DNA of 64,000 nt. Source: Hyphomicrobiales bacterium (lineage in GTDB: Bacteria; Pseudomonadota; Alphaproteobacteria; Rhizobiales; Rhizobiaceae). Shown here piece by piece: positions 26,483 to 36,951 of the stretch. The notes below the pieces were generated by a model. The model was given only the letters and a program-made list of their open reading frames with translations. It was not told where the DNA came from and did not search any database. Each line of letters begins with the position of its first letter. Position 1 is the stretch's first letter. Where the stretch lies: the NCBI GenBank assembly GCA_900467185.1, contig UBPA01000017.1, forward strand, positions 1-64,000, given 5' to 3'. Both the position numbers and the translations under genes were made by a program.

Positions 26483-29400
26483 TCATCCTTTTGCGATGCC
26501 CGCGAGTTGTGTCATCAGCATTGCGGCACCGGCCAGACGCTTCTCCGGCGTCGGATAATCGCGCTGGAAGAAGATACTCTGGTCCTGACGCACCTTCGCG
26601 AGCGTTCCCTGCTTGGCGATGTAGCCGACGAGGCCCGCGGGGTTGGGGAAATCGCGATTGCGGAAATGCACGACGACGCCCTTCGGTCCGGCATCCAGCT
26701 TCTCGACATTCGCGGTCCGGCAGAGCGACTTGACGTAGACGATCTTCAGAAGGTGCTGAACCTCGATCGGCAAGGGCCCGAACCGGTCGATGAGTTCGGC
26801 GCCGAAGGCGTCGATATCGGCAAGCTCGGTGATTTCGCCGAGCCGGCGATAGAGCATCAGGCGCAGATGCAGGTCCGGCACGTACTCGTCCGGGATCATC
26901 ACCGGCGTGCCGACCGAAATCTGCGGTGACCAGCCGCTGTCGGTCACCTCCTCGTCGCCCTTCAGTTCGGCAACCGCCTCTTCCAGCATCTGCTGGTAGA
27001 GCTCGAAACCGACCTCCTTGATATGTCCGGACTGCTCGTCGCCCAGAAGGTTGCCGGCGCCGCGAATGTCGAGGTCGTGGCTCGCGAGCTGGAAGCCGGC
27101 GCCGAGCGTATCGAGCGATTGCAGCACCTTGAGGCGCCGTTCGGCAGGCCCCGTCAGCGTCTTGTTGACCGGCAGCGTGAACAGTGCGAACGCCCGCACC
27201 TTCGACCGGCCGACGCGGCCGCGCAGCTGGTAGAGCTGCGCGAGACCGAACATATCGGCCCGGTGCACGATCAGCGTGTTGGCGCGGGGCACGTCGAGAC
27301 CCGACTCCACGATTGTGGTCGACAAAAGCACGTCGTACCGCCCCTCGTAGAAGGCGTTCATGATGTCCTCGAGCTCGGTCGCCGGCATCTGGCCATGGGC
27401 AATCGCGACCTTGAGCTCCGGCACGTCGGATTGCAGGAAGGCCTGCACGTCGTCCAGATCGGCAAGCCGCGGGCAGACGTAGAAGCTCTGTCCGCCGCGA
27501 TAATGCTCGCGCATCAGCGTCTCGCGGATCACCAGTCCGTCGAACGGCGAGATGAAGGTCCGCACGGCCATGCGATCGACCGGCGGCGTTGTGATCAGGG
27601 ACAGCTCCCGCACGCCGGTCAGGGCCAGCTGCAGTGTCCGCGGAATCGGCGTTGCCGAAAGCGTCAGCACGTGCACGTCCGACTTCAGCTCCTTCAGGCG
27701 CTCCTTGTGCTTCACGCCGAAATGCTGCTCCTCGTCGATGATGAGAAGGCCGAGATTGGCGAAATTAATGGCACTGCCGAGCAGAGCATGGGTGCCGACC
27801 ACGATATCGGTCTTGCCCTCGGCCACCTCCTTTTTCGTCAGCGCCAGCTCCTTGGAGCCGACGAGGCGCGAGGCCTGCGCCAGACGGATCGGCAGGCCAC
27901 GGAAGCGCTCCGTGAAGGACTTGAAGTGCTGGCGGGCGAGAAGCGTGGTAGGAACGACGACCGCGACCTGCACGCCGTTCATGGCCGCGATGAAGGCGGC
28001 GCGCAGCGCGACCTCGGTCTTGCCGAAGCCGACGTCGCCGCACACCAGCCGATCCATCGGCCGCCCGGCGCCGAGATCGTCCCGCACCGCCTCGATCGAG
28101 GTCATCTGGTCCTCGGTCTCGTCATAGGGGAAACGCGCGGCAAACTCGTCGTAGATCCCTTCAGGCGTCGTCAGTACGGGGGCACGCCGGGTCAGGCGCT
28201 GGGCCGCGATACGGATGAGACCGCCCGCCATGTCCAGCAGCCGCTTCTTCAGCTTCGCCTTGCGGGCCTGCCACGCGACACCGCCCAGCTTGTCGAGGAT
28301 CGCATCGCTGCCCTCCGAGCCGTAGCGCGAGAGAAGGTCGATGTTCTCGACCGGCAGATAGAGCTTGGCATCGTCGGCATAGACGAGTTCGAGGCAGGCG
28401 TGCGGCGCGCCCGCGGCCTCGATGGTCCGCAACCCCACGAACCGCCCAATCCCGTGCTCCGCGTGGACGACGATCGAGCCCTCGTCCAGCCCGGCCACTT
28501 CGGCGATGAAGTCCGCGCCGCGCTTGCGGCGCTTGGAGCGGCGCACCATCCGGTCGCCGAGAATATCCTGTTCGCCGATGACGACGAGATCGCCGCTCTC
28601 GAAACCGCTTTCCAGGCTGAGAACGGCAGCCGCAGCCTCGCCGGCCTTCAGCTTGCCGACCTCGCTGAAGGACGCGACCGGCTTGATGTTGCCGAGCCCA
28701 TGCTCCACCAGCACCTGGAGCAGCCGGTCGAGCGATCCCTCGGACCAGCCGGTGACGAGCACCTTGGCTCCTTTGGCGCGCTTGTCGGCGATGTATTTGA
28801 CGGCCTGATCGAAGACGTTGACGCGCTCGCCTTCCGGCGCGCTTTCGTTGGCGTTCTTCGCCCAGCGCACGCCGAGACGCGCGTCGATGGTCACGACCTT
28901 GCGACCCTCGCCCTCCGGTTCCGAGAAGGGCGACAGGCGAATGGCGTTGGCGCTGGCAAGGGCTGCGGAAAACTGGTCCGCGGTCAGATAGAGTTGCTCC
29001 GGCGGCACCGGCTTGTAGGGCGTGCCCTGCGATGCCTGATGCTTGCCTACCCCCGATTCGCGCCGCGCATCGTAATAGTCGTGGACGAGCTTGGAGCGCT
29101 CGGCCGCAGCCTCCCGCACCACATGGTCCGTCACGATCCGGAAGCCTGGGAGGTAGTCGAACACGCTGTCGAGCGTGTCGTAGAACAACGGCAGCCAGTG
29201 CTCCATGCCGGCATAGCGCCGGCCTTCGGACACCGCTTGATACAGTGCATCGTCCCGAGTCGTCGCGCCGAACAGCGCCAGATAACGTGTCCGGAAATGG
29301 CTGATCGTCTCCGGCGTCAGCGAGACTTCGCTCATCGGGTTGAGGTCCAGCGACCGCGCCTGCCCCGTCGTGCGCTGGCTTGCCGGGTCGAAGGACCGGA

Positions 29401-29986
29401 TCGTCTCCAGCGTATCGCCGAAGAAGTCCAGCCGCACCGGCTCCGCATTTCCAGGAACGAAGACATCGAGAATACCGCCGCGCACGGCGAATTCCCCGAC
29501 CTCGCGCACCGTCGCCACGCGCTCGAAGCCGTTGCGCGACAGAAGGGCGGCCACGTCGTCCATGCGGATGTTCGCACCCGGCCGGGCGGAGAAGGCGAGC
29601 CCCTCGATCACGTCCTTCGGCGCCATCTTCTGCAGCGCGGCGTTGACGGTCACCAGCACGATGGCCGGATGCGGCTTGCGGGCATGCGCGATCAGTGCGC
29701 TCAGCGCCGACAGCCGCCGGGCGGAAACATCGGCGCTCGGGGAAACGCGGTCATATGGCAGACAGTCCCAGCCCGGCAGCGTGAGAACCGGAATATCGGG
29801 CGCGGCAAAGCCCAGCATCTGCTCGATATCGGCAAGCCGCTGCCCGTCGGACAGGATATAGGCAACGGGACCTTCCGCACGCGCGATCTCGGCCAGCAGC
29901 AGCGGCTCGACACCGGCCGGCACGGGCCCGATGGTGATCTCGCGCGCGACGCCCGCGATCTTCTTCTTGTCAAATCCGGCAATCAT
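26483..29986 (-). CDS. mfd: Transcription-repair coupling factor
   Basis: Removes RNA polymerase stalled at damage and recruits UvrA. The 1167-residue protein shows the UvrB-like N-terminal region, the CarD-like RNA polymerase-interacting domain (GSIVVHAEHGIGRFVGL), the RecG-like translocase with Walker A GDVGFGKTEVA, DEEQ box and QLRGRVGRS motif VI, and the C-terminal TRCF domain. The ATG at 29986 overlaps the sdhE stop by four bases (ATGA), which settles the start over an open frame running 40 codons further. sdhE-mfd facing recG is a common alphaproteobacterial order. Confidence 0.97.
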   Translation of the reverse strand: MIAGFDKKKIAGVAREITIGPVPAGVEPLLLAEIARAEGPVAYILSDGQRLADIEQMLGFAAPDIPVLTLPGWDCLPYDRVSPSADVSARRLSALSALIAHARKPHPAIVLVTVNAALQKMAPKDVIEGLAFSARPGANIRMDDVAALLSRNGFERVATVREVGEFAVRGGILDVFVPGNAEPVRLDFFGDTLETIRSFDPASQRTTGQARSLDLNPMSEVSLTPETISHFRTRYLALFGATTRDDALYQAVSEGRRYAGMEHWLPLFYDTLDSVFDYLPGFRIVTDHVVREAAAERSKLVHDYYDARRESGVGKHQASQGTPYKPVPPEQLYLTADQFSAALASANAIRLSPFSEPEGEGRKVVTIDARLGVRWAKNANESAPEGERVNVFDQAVKYIADKRAKGAKVLVTGWSEGSLDRLLQVLVEHGLGNIKPVASFSEVGKLKAGEAAAAVLSLESGFESGDLVVIGEQDILGDRMVRRSKRRKRGADFIAEVAGLDEGSIVVHAEHGIGRFVGLRTIEAAGAPHACLELVYADDAKLYLPVENIDLLSRYGSEGSDAILDKLGGVAWQARKAKLKKRLLDMAGGLIRIAAQRLTRRAPVLTTPEGIYDEFAARFPYDETEDQMTSIEAVRDDLGAGRPMDRLVCGDVGFGKTEVALRAAFIAAMNGVQVAVVVPTTLLARQHFKSFTERFRGLPIRLAQASRLVGSKELALTKKEVAEGKTDIVVGTHALLGSAINFANLGLLIIDEEQHFGVKHKERLKELKSDVHVLTLSATPIPRTLQLALTGVRELSLITTPPVDRMAVRTFISPFDGLVIRETLMREHYRGGQSFYVCPRLADLDDVQAFLQSDVPELKVAIAHGQMPATELEDIMNAFYEGRYDVLLSTTIVESGLDVPRANTLIVHRADMFGLAQLYQLRGRVGRSKVRAFALFTLPVNKTLTGPAERRLKVLQSLDTLGAGFQLASHDLDIRGAGNLLGDEQSGHIKEVGFELYQQMLEEAVAELKGDEEVTDSGWSPQISVGTPVMIPDEYVPDLHLRLMLYRRLGEITELADIDAFGAELIDRFGPLPIEVQHLLKIVYVKSLCRTANVEKLDAGPKGVVVHFRNRDFPNPAGLVGYIAKQGTLAKVRQDQSIFFQRDYPTPEKRLAGAAMLMTQLAGIAKG

Positions 29987-30303
29987 GCGGAGGGTCCTGT
30001 GGCCGCCGGTCCCGTCTGCGGCTCGAAATCCGGACGGTAGGCGGAAATGCGTGCGAAGAGCGGCGTGCGGAAATGGTCGGGCAGATCGCGTTCGCCGAGA
30101 ATCCATTTCACGAGATCATTGTCTTCCTCGGCCATGATACGCTCGAGTTCATCGAGATCGCTGTCCGGGAGGTCGGCCAGCTCGTTGTCGGCAAATTGCC
30201 CGAAGACGAGATCCATCTCGCGCAATCCGCGATGCCACGCCCGGAAGAGGATCTTGCGGCGGCGCAGATCGAGATCGGCACTGGTGCGGGTGATGCCTGT
30301 CAT
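29983..30303 (-). CDS. sdhE: Succinate dehydrogenase assembly factor SdhE (DUF339)
   Basis: Small factor that helps attach FAD covalently to SdhA. The 106-residue protein shows the family core LRRRKILFRAWHRGLREMD with the conserved RGxxE motif, then FADNELADLPDSDLDELERIMAEED and DNDLVKWILG. Its stop overlaps the mfd start by four bases, so mfd translation is coupled to it. The C-terminal tail after residue 90 is not conserved-looking. Confidence 0.92.
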   Translation of the reverse strand: MTGITRTSADLDLRRRKILFRAWHRGLREMDLVFGQFADNELADLPDSDLDELERIMAEEDNDLVKWILGERDLPDHFRTPLFARISAYRPDFEPQTGPAATGPSA

Positions 30304-30458
30304 GGACTGTCCCTCTTGCGGCGTGTGACCGGTGCCGTGACCGTCGTTCGGGACGAGCCGAAATTGCGCCTTGCTGCCACGGTCCCGCCGCTCCTATAAA
30401 CGCTGCACACCGACTTGTCAGCCTTGCCAAAGTCCGTTTCGTCAAGTGAAGTTCCCCG

Positions 30459-32564
30459 ATGCGCCCTGCCCTTCTCGACCCGCTTTTCGCCTCGCTCGAC
30501 ACGCTGCCCGGCGTCGGCCCCAAAGTCGGCGAATTTCTCGCCCGGCTGTTCAATCGAGACAGCGTCGAGGAGTGCCGGGTGGTGGACCTCCTCTTCCACG
30601 CGCCGCACTCCATCGTGGACCGCCGCCACCAGCCGGTTGTGATGAACGCGCTCGCCGGCGCCATCGTCACCATCAAGGGCCGGATCGATCGTCACCAGCC
30701 GCCGCCGCCCGGCCGCTCCTCCATGCCCTACCGGGTCATCCTGCAGGACGACACCGGCGAGCTGGCGCTGACCTTCTTCAAGGTCAAAGGCAACTGGCTG
30801 GAGAAGCAGCTGCCGATCGACGACATCGTTATCGTCTCGGGCAAGATCGACTGGTTCAACGGTCGCGCGTCGATGGTGCATCCCGACCTGATGGTGCGCG
30901 AGGAAGACGCGGAGACCATGGCCCTCGTCGAGCCGGTCTACGGTCTGACAGCCGGCCTTTCGCCAAAGACATTGCGTCGCACGATCGAGGCGGCGCTGAC
31001 GCGGATACCGAACGTCCCGGAATGGCTGGACGAGGCTCTTTTAGAGAAACAGGATTTCCTCACCGTCCGCGACGCCTTCATCGCCCTCCACGAGCCGCGC
31101 GACGCCACAGACATCGATCCGCGCGCCCCGGCACGTCGACGGCTTGCCTACGACGAGTTCCTGGCCGGGCAACTGTCCCTCTCGCTCGTCCGCCAGCGCC
31201 TGCGCACCCTGCCGGGAACCCCGGTCAAGGCGACGGGCGCGCTGAGCGGCCCCGTCATCTCGGCCCTGCCCTTCTCCCTGACCGGAAGCCAGACCGCGGC
31301 GGTCGCCGACATCCTCGCCGACATGGCGCGCGAGGAGCGCATGCTTCGCCTTCTTCAGGGCGATGTCGGCTCAGGCAAGACGGCTGTCGCGCTGATGGCG
31401 ATGCTGGCCGCCGTCGAGGCCGGCGGCCAAGCCGCGCTCATGGCGCCAACGGAAATTCTGGCCCGCCAGCATTTTACGACGCTCAGCCGTCTCGCCGGCC
31501 CCGCAGGTGTGAAGATCGACGTGCTGACCGGCCGCACCAAGAGCCGCGAGCGCGATGCCGTGCTGGAGCGGCTGGCGTCGGGCGAAACTGATATCGTCAT
31601 CGGCACCCACGCGCTTTTCCAGGACACGGTCTCCTATCATCGCCTGCTGCTGGCCGTGGTGGATGAGCAGCATCGCTTCGGCGTTCATCAACGCCTGCGC
31701 CTGACGGCCAAGGGCGTGTCGCCGCACATGCTGGTGATGACCGCAACGCCGATCCCGCGCACGCTTGTGCTCGCCGCCTTCGGCGACATGGATGTCTCCA
31801 AGCTCACGGAAAAACCCGCCGGCCGCAAGCCGATCCAGACCGTGACATTGCCGACGGAGCGGCTGGACGATATCGTCGAGCGCCTGCGCGCGGCGATCGA
31901 GGAGGGCAAGAAGATCTACTGGATCTGCCCGCTGGTGGAAGAGTCGGAACTCTCAGACCTCATGTCCGCCGACGAGCGCTTCCAGATCCTCGTCGCCCGC
32001 CTCGGGCCTGTCGCGGGCCTCATCCACGGGCGCATGGCCGGTCCCGAGAAGGACGCGGCCATGCTCGCCTTCAAGAACGGGGAAACGCGCCTCCTCGTCG
32101 CCACGACCGTCGTGGAGGTCGGGGTGGACGTGCCGGATGCGACGATCATGGTCATCGAACATGCCGAGCGATTCGGCCTTGCCCAGCTCCACCAGCTCCG
32201 CGGCCGCGTCGGCCGCGGCGATCAGGCGTCGAGCTGCATCCTGCTCTACAAGGGGCCGCTCAGCCAGACGGCCCATGCCCGGCTGTCCATCCTGCGGGAA
32301 ACGGAGGACGGCTTCGTGATCGCGGAGGAAGACCTGAAGCTGCGGGGTGAAGGCGAACTGCTTGGCACGCGGCAGTCCGGCACGCCGGGCTTCCGTATCG
32401 CGAGCCTCGAGGCCCATGCGGATCTTCTCGAAATCGCGCGCAAGGATGCGGCCTATGTGATCGAGCGCGACCCCGATCTCACCACGCCGCGCGGCGAAGC
32501 CTTGCGCACGCTGCTCTATCTACACCGCCGCGATGAAGCGATTCGCTTCCTACGGGCGGGGTGA
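30459..32564 (+). CDS. recG: ATP-dependent DNA helicase RecG
   Basis: Reverses stalled replication forks and branch-migrates Holliday junctions. The 701-residue protein has the N-terminal wedge OB domain (about 55-160), helicase motif I GDVGSGKTAVA, motif II DEQH in VVDEQHRFGV, motif III TATPIPRTL, and motif VI QLRGRVGRGD. Length is normal. It diverges from sdhE-mfd across 155 bases with no SOS box visible, and ends three bases before the convergent DUF502 gene. Confidence 0.97.
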   Translation: MRPALLDPLFASLDTLPGVGPKVGEFLARLFNRDSVEECRVVDLLFHAPHSIVDRRHQPVVMNALAGAIVTIKGRIDRHQPPPPGRSSMPYRVILQDDTGELALTFFKVKGNWLEKQLPIDDIVIVSGKIDWFNGRASMVHPDLMVREEDAETMALVEPVYGLTAGLSPKTLRRTIEAALTRIPNVPEWLDEALLEKQDFLTVRDAFIALHEPRDATDIDPRAPARRRLAYDEFLAGQLSLSLVRQRLRTLPGTPVKATGALSGPVISALPFSLTGSQTAAVADILADMAREERMLRLLQGDVGSGKTAVALMAMLAAVEAGGQAALMAPTEILARQHFTTLSRLAGPAGVKIDVLTGRTKSRERDAVLERLASGETDIVIGTHALFQDTVSYHRLLLAVVDEQHRFGVHQRLRLTAKGVSPHMLVMTATPIPRTLVLAAFGDMDVSKLTEKPAGRKPIQTVTLPTERLDDIVERLRAAIEEGKKIYWICPLVEESELSDLMSADERFQILVARLGPVAGLIHGRMAGPEKDAAMLAFKNGETRLLVATTVVEVGVDVPDATIMVIEHAERFGLAQLHQLRGRVGRGDQASSCILLYKGPLSQTAHARLSILRETEDGFVIAEEDLKLRGEGELLGTRQSGTPGFRIASLEAHADLLEIARKDAAYVIERDPDLTTPRGEALRTLLYLHRRDEAIRFLRAG

Positions 32565-32567
32565 CGA

Positions 32568-33278
32568 TCAGGATTCGATGACGACCGGCGCGGGCTCTGC
32601 CGCCTTGCGGCCCTTGCGCGTCGTCGCGACCACCCCGCCTTCGGGCGGCGTGACGAGCCCGACCGAGATCACCAGCTTGGCGGCATCCTCGGCACTCATG
32701 TCGAGCGGCACGATCTTGTCGCGCTGAACGAAGACGAGAAACCCCGCCGTCGGCACGGGCGTCGGCGGCATGAAGCACGCGACCATGTCGCGACCCATCG
32801 CATCGAACTTCGAGGCGATCTCGCCCTTGGCATCGGTGGAGATGAACACCAGCGACCAGAGGCCGGCACTCGGATACTCGATCAGCGCCGCTTTGTTGAA
32901 GGGTGTGCCCTGTTCCTTCAGCACCGTCTCGAAGATCTGCTTCAGGCTCTTGTAGAGACCGCGCACCAGCGGCGTGCGGTTCAGCACCTGTTCGCCCAGA
33001 TTGACGATCGACCGGCCGATCAGATTCTTGCCGAGAAAGCCGATGATGGTGATGACGATCAGCGCGATGAGAAGCCCGAAACCCGGCACCGCGAAGTTCA
33101 GATAGCTGTCCGGGTTGTAGCGCGCGGGAATATAGGGCTTTACCCAGCTGTCGGCCCAGCGGACGAAGCTCCAGGTCAGCCAGAGCGTGATGGCGATCGG
33201 CGCGCAGATGACCAGGCCGGCGAGAAAATTGTTTCGCAGACGGGTGGCAAGGGAGATGCGCGTCGGAGCTTCGGTCAT
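32568..33278 (-). CDS. DUF502 family integral membrane protein
   Basis: Uncharacterised inner-membrane family. The 236-residue protein has two TM helices: FLAGLVICAPIAITLWLTW (about 22-40) and a second around PGFGLLIALIVITIIGFLG. The soluble region carries family landmarks GRSIVNLGEQVLNRTPLVRGLYKSLKQ and VFVQRDKIVPLDMSAEDAAKLVISVG, ending in a basic, proline-rich tail. The ATG at 33278 is chosen because upstream codons are cysteine- and histidine-rich and unlike the family. The gene lies between recG and glmS, its usual rhizobial position. Confidence 0.88.
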   Translation of the reverse strand: MTEAPTRISLATRLRNNFLAGLVICAPIAITLWLTWSFVRWADSWVKPYIPARYNPDSYLNFAVPGFGLLIALIVITIIGFLGKNLIGRSIVNLGEQVLNRTPLVRGLYKSLKQIFETVLKEQGTPFNKAALIEYPSAGLWSLVFISTDAKGEIASKFDAMGRDMVACFMPPTPVPTAGFLVFVQRDKIVPLDMSAEDAAKLVISVGLVTPPEGGVVATTRKGRKAAEPAPVVIES

Positions 33279-33396
33279 GCTGATTCCATCGGCACTCGGT
33301 TCGCGGCCGCACACGAATGATATGGCCTTGCCGCCGGGCGGACAATGGCAAAAGCTGCACTGCAACGGCGCATGCTGCAGCTGCGCGACGCGGCCG

Positions 33397-35223
33397 CTAT
33401 TCGACGGTCACGGACTTCGCGAGATTGCGCGGCTGGTCCACGTCCGTGCCCATGAACACGGCGGTGTGGTAGGCCAGAAGCTGGATCGGCAGCGAGAAGA
33501 TCATCGGCGCGATCAGCTCGTCCACGTTCGGCAGCACGATCGTGCTCATGGTCTCCAGCTTGGAGGCGGCCGCACCCCGTTCGTCCGTGATGAAGATGAT
33601 CCGGCCGCCGCGGGCCGCGACCTCCTGCATGTTCGAGATGGTCTTCTCGAAGAACCGGTCATGCGGCGCGATCACGATCACCGGCATGTTCTCGTCGATC
33701 AGCGCGATCGGCCCGTGCTTCAGCTCGCCGGCGGCATAGCCTTCTGCATGGATGTAGGAAATCTCCTTCAGCTTCAGCGCGCCTTCCATGGCGAGCGGAA
33801 AACTCGTGCCGCGGCCGAGATAGAGCACGTCGCGGCACTTGGAGAGTTCCCGTGCAAGGCTTTCCATCTTCGGCTGGATGGCGTTGAGCACGCTCGCCAT
33901 GATCCGCGGCATTTCGGCGAGATGGCGCACGAGGACGCGCTCCTCCTCGATCGAGATCGTACCGCGCGCGCGCCCGGCCCCGACGGCGAGCGCTGCGAGC
34001 ACCGCCAGCTGGCACGTGAAGGCCTTGGTGGAGGCGACGCCGATTTCCGGACCGGCGAGAATCGGGAAGACGGCATCCGACGAACGCGCGATGGTCGATT
34101 CGCGCGCGTTGACGACCGCGCCGATCGTCAGGCCCAGATCCCTGCAGTAGCGCAGCGACGCCAGCGTGTCGGCCGTCTCACCCGATTGCGAGATGAACAG
34201 CGCTGCCGCATCCGGCGAGAGCGGGATATCGCGATAGCGGAATTCGGAGGCGACATCGATCTCGACCGGCAGTCGCGCGTAGCGCTCGAACCAGTATTTG
34301 CCGATCAGCCCGGCGAGATAGGCCGTGCCGCAGGCCGAGATGGCAAGGCTCGGGATGCGGGCGAAATCGATGGCCGAGGCGGCAGCGCTGACGCGGTTTT
34401 CCGTGAAATCGACGTAATGTCCGAGGGCGTGCGAGATGACCTCCGGCTGCTCATAGATTTCCTTTTCCATGAAGTGCCGGTGGTTGCCCTTGTCCACCAT
34501 GTAGGCGGCGGCGATCGACACCTGGCGCGGCCGCGTCACGCGGTTGCCGTCATGGTCGAGGATCTCGACGCCATCGGCCGTCAGCACCGCCCAGTCGCCA
34601 TCGTTCAGATAGGTGATCTCGTTGGTGAAGGGCGCGAGCGCGATCGCATCCGAGCCGAGGAACATCTCTTGCACGCCATAGCCGACGGCAAGCGGCGGGC
34701 CGGAACGCGCGGCGAAGATCGTGCCCGGCAGGTCGTCGAACAGAACCGCCAGCGCATAGGCACCGGTGACCGACTGCAGCATCGCCTGCATGGCCTGCTT
34801 GCCGTCGAGCCCGTCCCGCCGAAGCTTAGCAAGAAGCTGCGCGACGACCTCGGTATCGGTCTGCGTGGAAAAGGAGGCGCCGTCAGCGATCAGCGTATCC
34901 TTGATCTCGGAGAAATTCTCGATGATCCCGTTGTGCACGACGGCGACGCCATCGGTGAAGTGCGGATGGGCATTGTTCTCGGTCGGTGCGCCGTGCGTCG
35001 CCCAGCGCGTGTGCGCAATGCCGATCAGGCCGGGAAGCGGATCGCTCGCGAGCTTCGTTTCGAGATTGAACAGCTTGCCCTCGGCACGCCGACGGTCGAG
35101 CTGGCCGTCATGGATCGTGGCCACGCCCGCCGAATCATAACCGCGATATTCGAGCCGCTTGAGGGCATCGACCAGCCTCTCCGAAACGGGCCGTGCCCCG
35201 ACGATGCCGACGATGCCGCACAT
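33397..35223 (-). CDS. glmS: Glutamine-fructose-6-phosphate aminotransferase
   Basis: Makes glucosamine-6-phosphate, the first step to UDP-GlcNAc. The 608-residue protein starts MCGIVGIVG with catalytic Cys2 for glutaminase action, has the glutaminase landmarks RWATHG and NGIIEN, and two SIS isomerase domains (SACGTAYLAGLIGKYWFE and LGRGTSFPLAMEGALKLKE), ending DQPRNLAKSVTVE. No glmS ribozyme is seen upstream. glmU is 128 bases upstream on the same strand, so the two pathway enzymes are neighbours and perhaps cotranscribed. Confidence 0.98.
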   Translation of the reverse strand: MCGIVGIVGARPVSERLVDALKRLEYRGYDSAGVATIHDGQLDRRRAEGKLFNLETKLASDPLPGLIGIAHTRWATHGAPTENNAHPHFTDGVAVVHNGIIENFSEIKDTLIADGASFSTQTDTEVVAQLLAKLRRDGLDGKQAMQAMLQSVTGAYALAVLFDDLPGTIFAARSGPPLAVGYGVQEMFLGSDAIALAPFTNEITYLNDGDWAVLTADGVEILDHDGNRVTRPRQVSIAAAYMVDKGNHRHFMEKEIYEQPEVISHALGHYVDFTENRVSAAASAIDFARIPSLAISACGTAYLAGLIGKYWFERYARLPVEIDVASEFRYRDIPLSPDAAALFISQSGETADTLASLRYCRDLGLTIGAVVNARESTIARSSDAVFPILAGPEIGVASTKAFTCQLAVLAALAVGAGRARGTISIEEERVLVRHLAEMPRIMASVLNAIQPKMESLARELSKCRDVLYLGRGTSFPLAMEGALKLKEISYIHAEGYAAGELKHGPIALIDENMPVIVIAPHDRFFEKTISNMQEVAARGGRIIFITDERGAAASKLETMSTIVLPNVDELIAPMIFSLPIQLLAYHTAVFMGTDVDQPRNLAKSVTVE

Positions 35224-35351
35224 GAACTTCTCCGATATTTCGAGCCCAGACCTTGAGCCTCAAGCTGACTACTGTTTTTTGCGCCCGGAGCAACCGGCGT
35301 GACCTCACTTTCGGTGTCAGCCGGTAACGCCCCTTGGGCTGGCCGGCCGCG

Positions 35352-36731
35352 TCAGGCCTTGCCGCTCTTCGCGGCCTTTTCGGCCAGATAGCGCTCACGC
35401 AGCAGCTTCGCGCGGCCGGGCTTCACCGTCTGCCGGGCGCGTCCGAACGCCGCGGCGTCGGCCGGCACGTCGTCGGTGATGACGCTGCCGGATGCGACCA
35501 GCGCGCCGTCGCCGATGGTGACGGGTGCAACCAGCGAGGAGTTCGAGCCGATGAAGGCGTTCGCGCCAATGCGCGTGATATGCTTGTTCACACCGTCATA
35601 ATTGCAGGTGATCGTGCCGGCGCCGATATTGGTGCCCGCACCCACAAAGGCGTCGCCGATATAGGTGAGATGGTTGACCTTGGCGCCTTCGCCGATCTCG
35701 GCCTTCTTGACCTCGCAGAAATTGCCGACCTTGGCATTCTCCCCAAGATGTGCCCCCGGCCGCAGGCGCGCATAGGGCCCGACGGTGGCGCCGGCCGAAA
35801 CATGCGCGCCTTCCAGGTGCGAAAACGCATGGATGACGGCATTGCTCTCCACCGTCACGCCGGGGCCGAAGACGACGTTCGGCTCGACCAGCACATCCTG
35901 CGCGAGCTGCGTGTCGTAGGAGAGGAAGACAGTCTCGGGCGCGATCATCGAGACGCCGGAGACCATCAGCGCATGACGCCGGCGCGCTTGCCAGGCGGCT
36001 TCGATGGCCGCCAGTTCCGCCCGGTTGTTGCAGCCCATCAGCTCTGTCTCGGGTGCTTCGATGGCGATCGTACGCGCGCCGGCGGCGCGCGCCACCTCCA
36101 CCACGTCCGTCAGGTAATATTCGCCCTTGGCATTGGCATTGCCGATCGCATCGAGAAATTCGAGCGCCCGCGCGCCGTTCATGGCCATCAGCCCGCCATT
36201 GCAATAGGTGATCGCCCGTTCGGCCTCCGAGGCGTCCTTCTCCTCGCGGATCGCCAGCAGTGTGTCGTTCTCGATGATCAGCCGGCCGTAACCTGTCGGG
36301 CGTGCCGTGTGAAAGCCGATGACCACGACATCGTCGCCCGCCGCCAGCCGTGTACGCGCGGCCTTCAGCGGTTCGGCAGTGATAAGCGGCGTATCTCCGA
36401 AAACGACGATTACATCGTCATAGCCCGTCAAGATCGCTTCCCGCGCTGCCAGCACGGCGTGCCCGGTGCCCAGCCGCTCCGTCTGCAGATGCGTCGTCAC
36501 GGCCAGATCGTCGCGGCGCGCGGCGGCGGCCACCGCCTCGGCATCCCGCCCCACCACAAGAGCGGCCGCCGCGATGCCGGCACCGGCAAGCGCCTCCATC
36601 ACATGCGCGATCATGGCGCGCCCGGCGACGGGATGAAGCACCTTCGACATCGAGGACTTCATCCGCGTGCTCTCGCCCGCGGCAAGGACCACGGCAAGGC
36701 AGGTACGGGCGTCGGTGATGGTGGTGCTCAT
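35352..36731 (-). CDS. glmU: Bifunctional GlmU: GlcN-1-P acetyltransferase / GlcNAc-1-P uridylyltransferase
   Basis: Makes UDP-GlcNAc for peptidoglycan and lipid A. The 459-residue protein has the N-terminal pyrophosphorylase domain with [23 protein letters not shown] in pieces (LAAGEST near 16, [10 protein letters not shown] near 28), the FGDTPLI motif, YCNGGLMA and a C-terminal left-handed beta helix of hexapeptide repeats (about 250-430) with [24 protein letters not shown] in pieces. GGGAGAG before the ATG at 36731 decides the start over an open frame 46 codons longer. The solenoid is complete. Confidence 0.97.
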   Translation of the reverse strand: MSTTITDARTCLAVVLAAGESTRMKSSMSKVLHPVAGRAMIAHVMEALAGAGIAAAALVVGRDAEAVAAAARRDDLAVTTHLQTERLGTGHAVLAAREAILTGYDDVIVVFGDTPLITAEPLKAARTRLAAGDDVVVIGFHTARPTGYGRLIIENDTLLAIREEKDASEAERAITYCNGGLMAMNGARALEFLDAIGNANAKGEYYLTDVVEVARAAGARTIAIEAPETELMGCNNRAELAAIEAAWQARRRHALMVSGVSMIAPETVFLSYDTQLAQDVLVEPNVVFGPGVTVESNAVIHAFSHLEGAHVSAGATVGPYARLRPGAHLGENAKVGNFCEVKKAEIGEGAKVNHLTYIGDAFVGAGTNIGAGTITCNYDGVNKHITRIGANAFIGSNSSLVAPVTIGDGALVASGSVITDDVPADAAAFGRARQTVKPGRAKLLRERYLAEKAAKSGKA

Positions 36732-36951
36732 GGCGTCTCTCCCGGTCTCGTCCGGCCGGGCCGCCAGACGTCGTTCCAGCCTCATAGAGCAAAAGATGGA
36801 GCATTGCGAAGCAGAATTCCGCTGTCGCGCGCCTGCCGCCGGGGTGGCGAAGGTTGTCGGCAAAGGCACACCGGACCGGCGTTAACGCAATCAAAAGATC
36901 ACGATGCGATAAGCAAGTCCGTCCCAAATTTTAGCCGCGTTGAGGCATTTC

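Noticed and set aside
27023-30040. 1005-codon plus-strand open frame
   Set aside because: Antisense to mfd, rich in Arg, His and Asp; it arises from high third-position GC of the true gene.
33187-35256. 689-codon plus-strand open frame
   Set aside because: Antisense to glmS and DUF502, no family features.
35224-35351. Hairpin-rich gap between glmU and glmS as a glmS ribozyme or terminator
   Set aside because: No ribozyme core is visible and the T-run lies on the wrong side of the hairpin for glmU termination.
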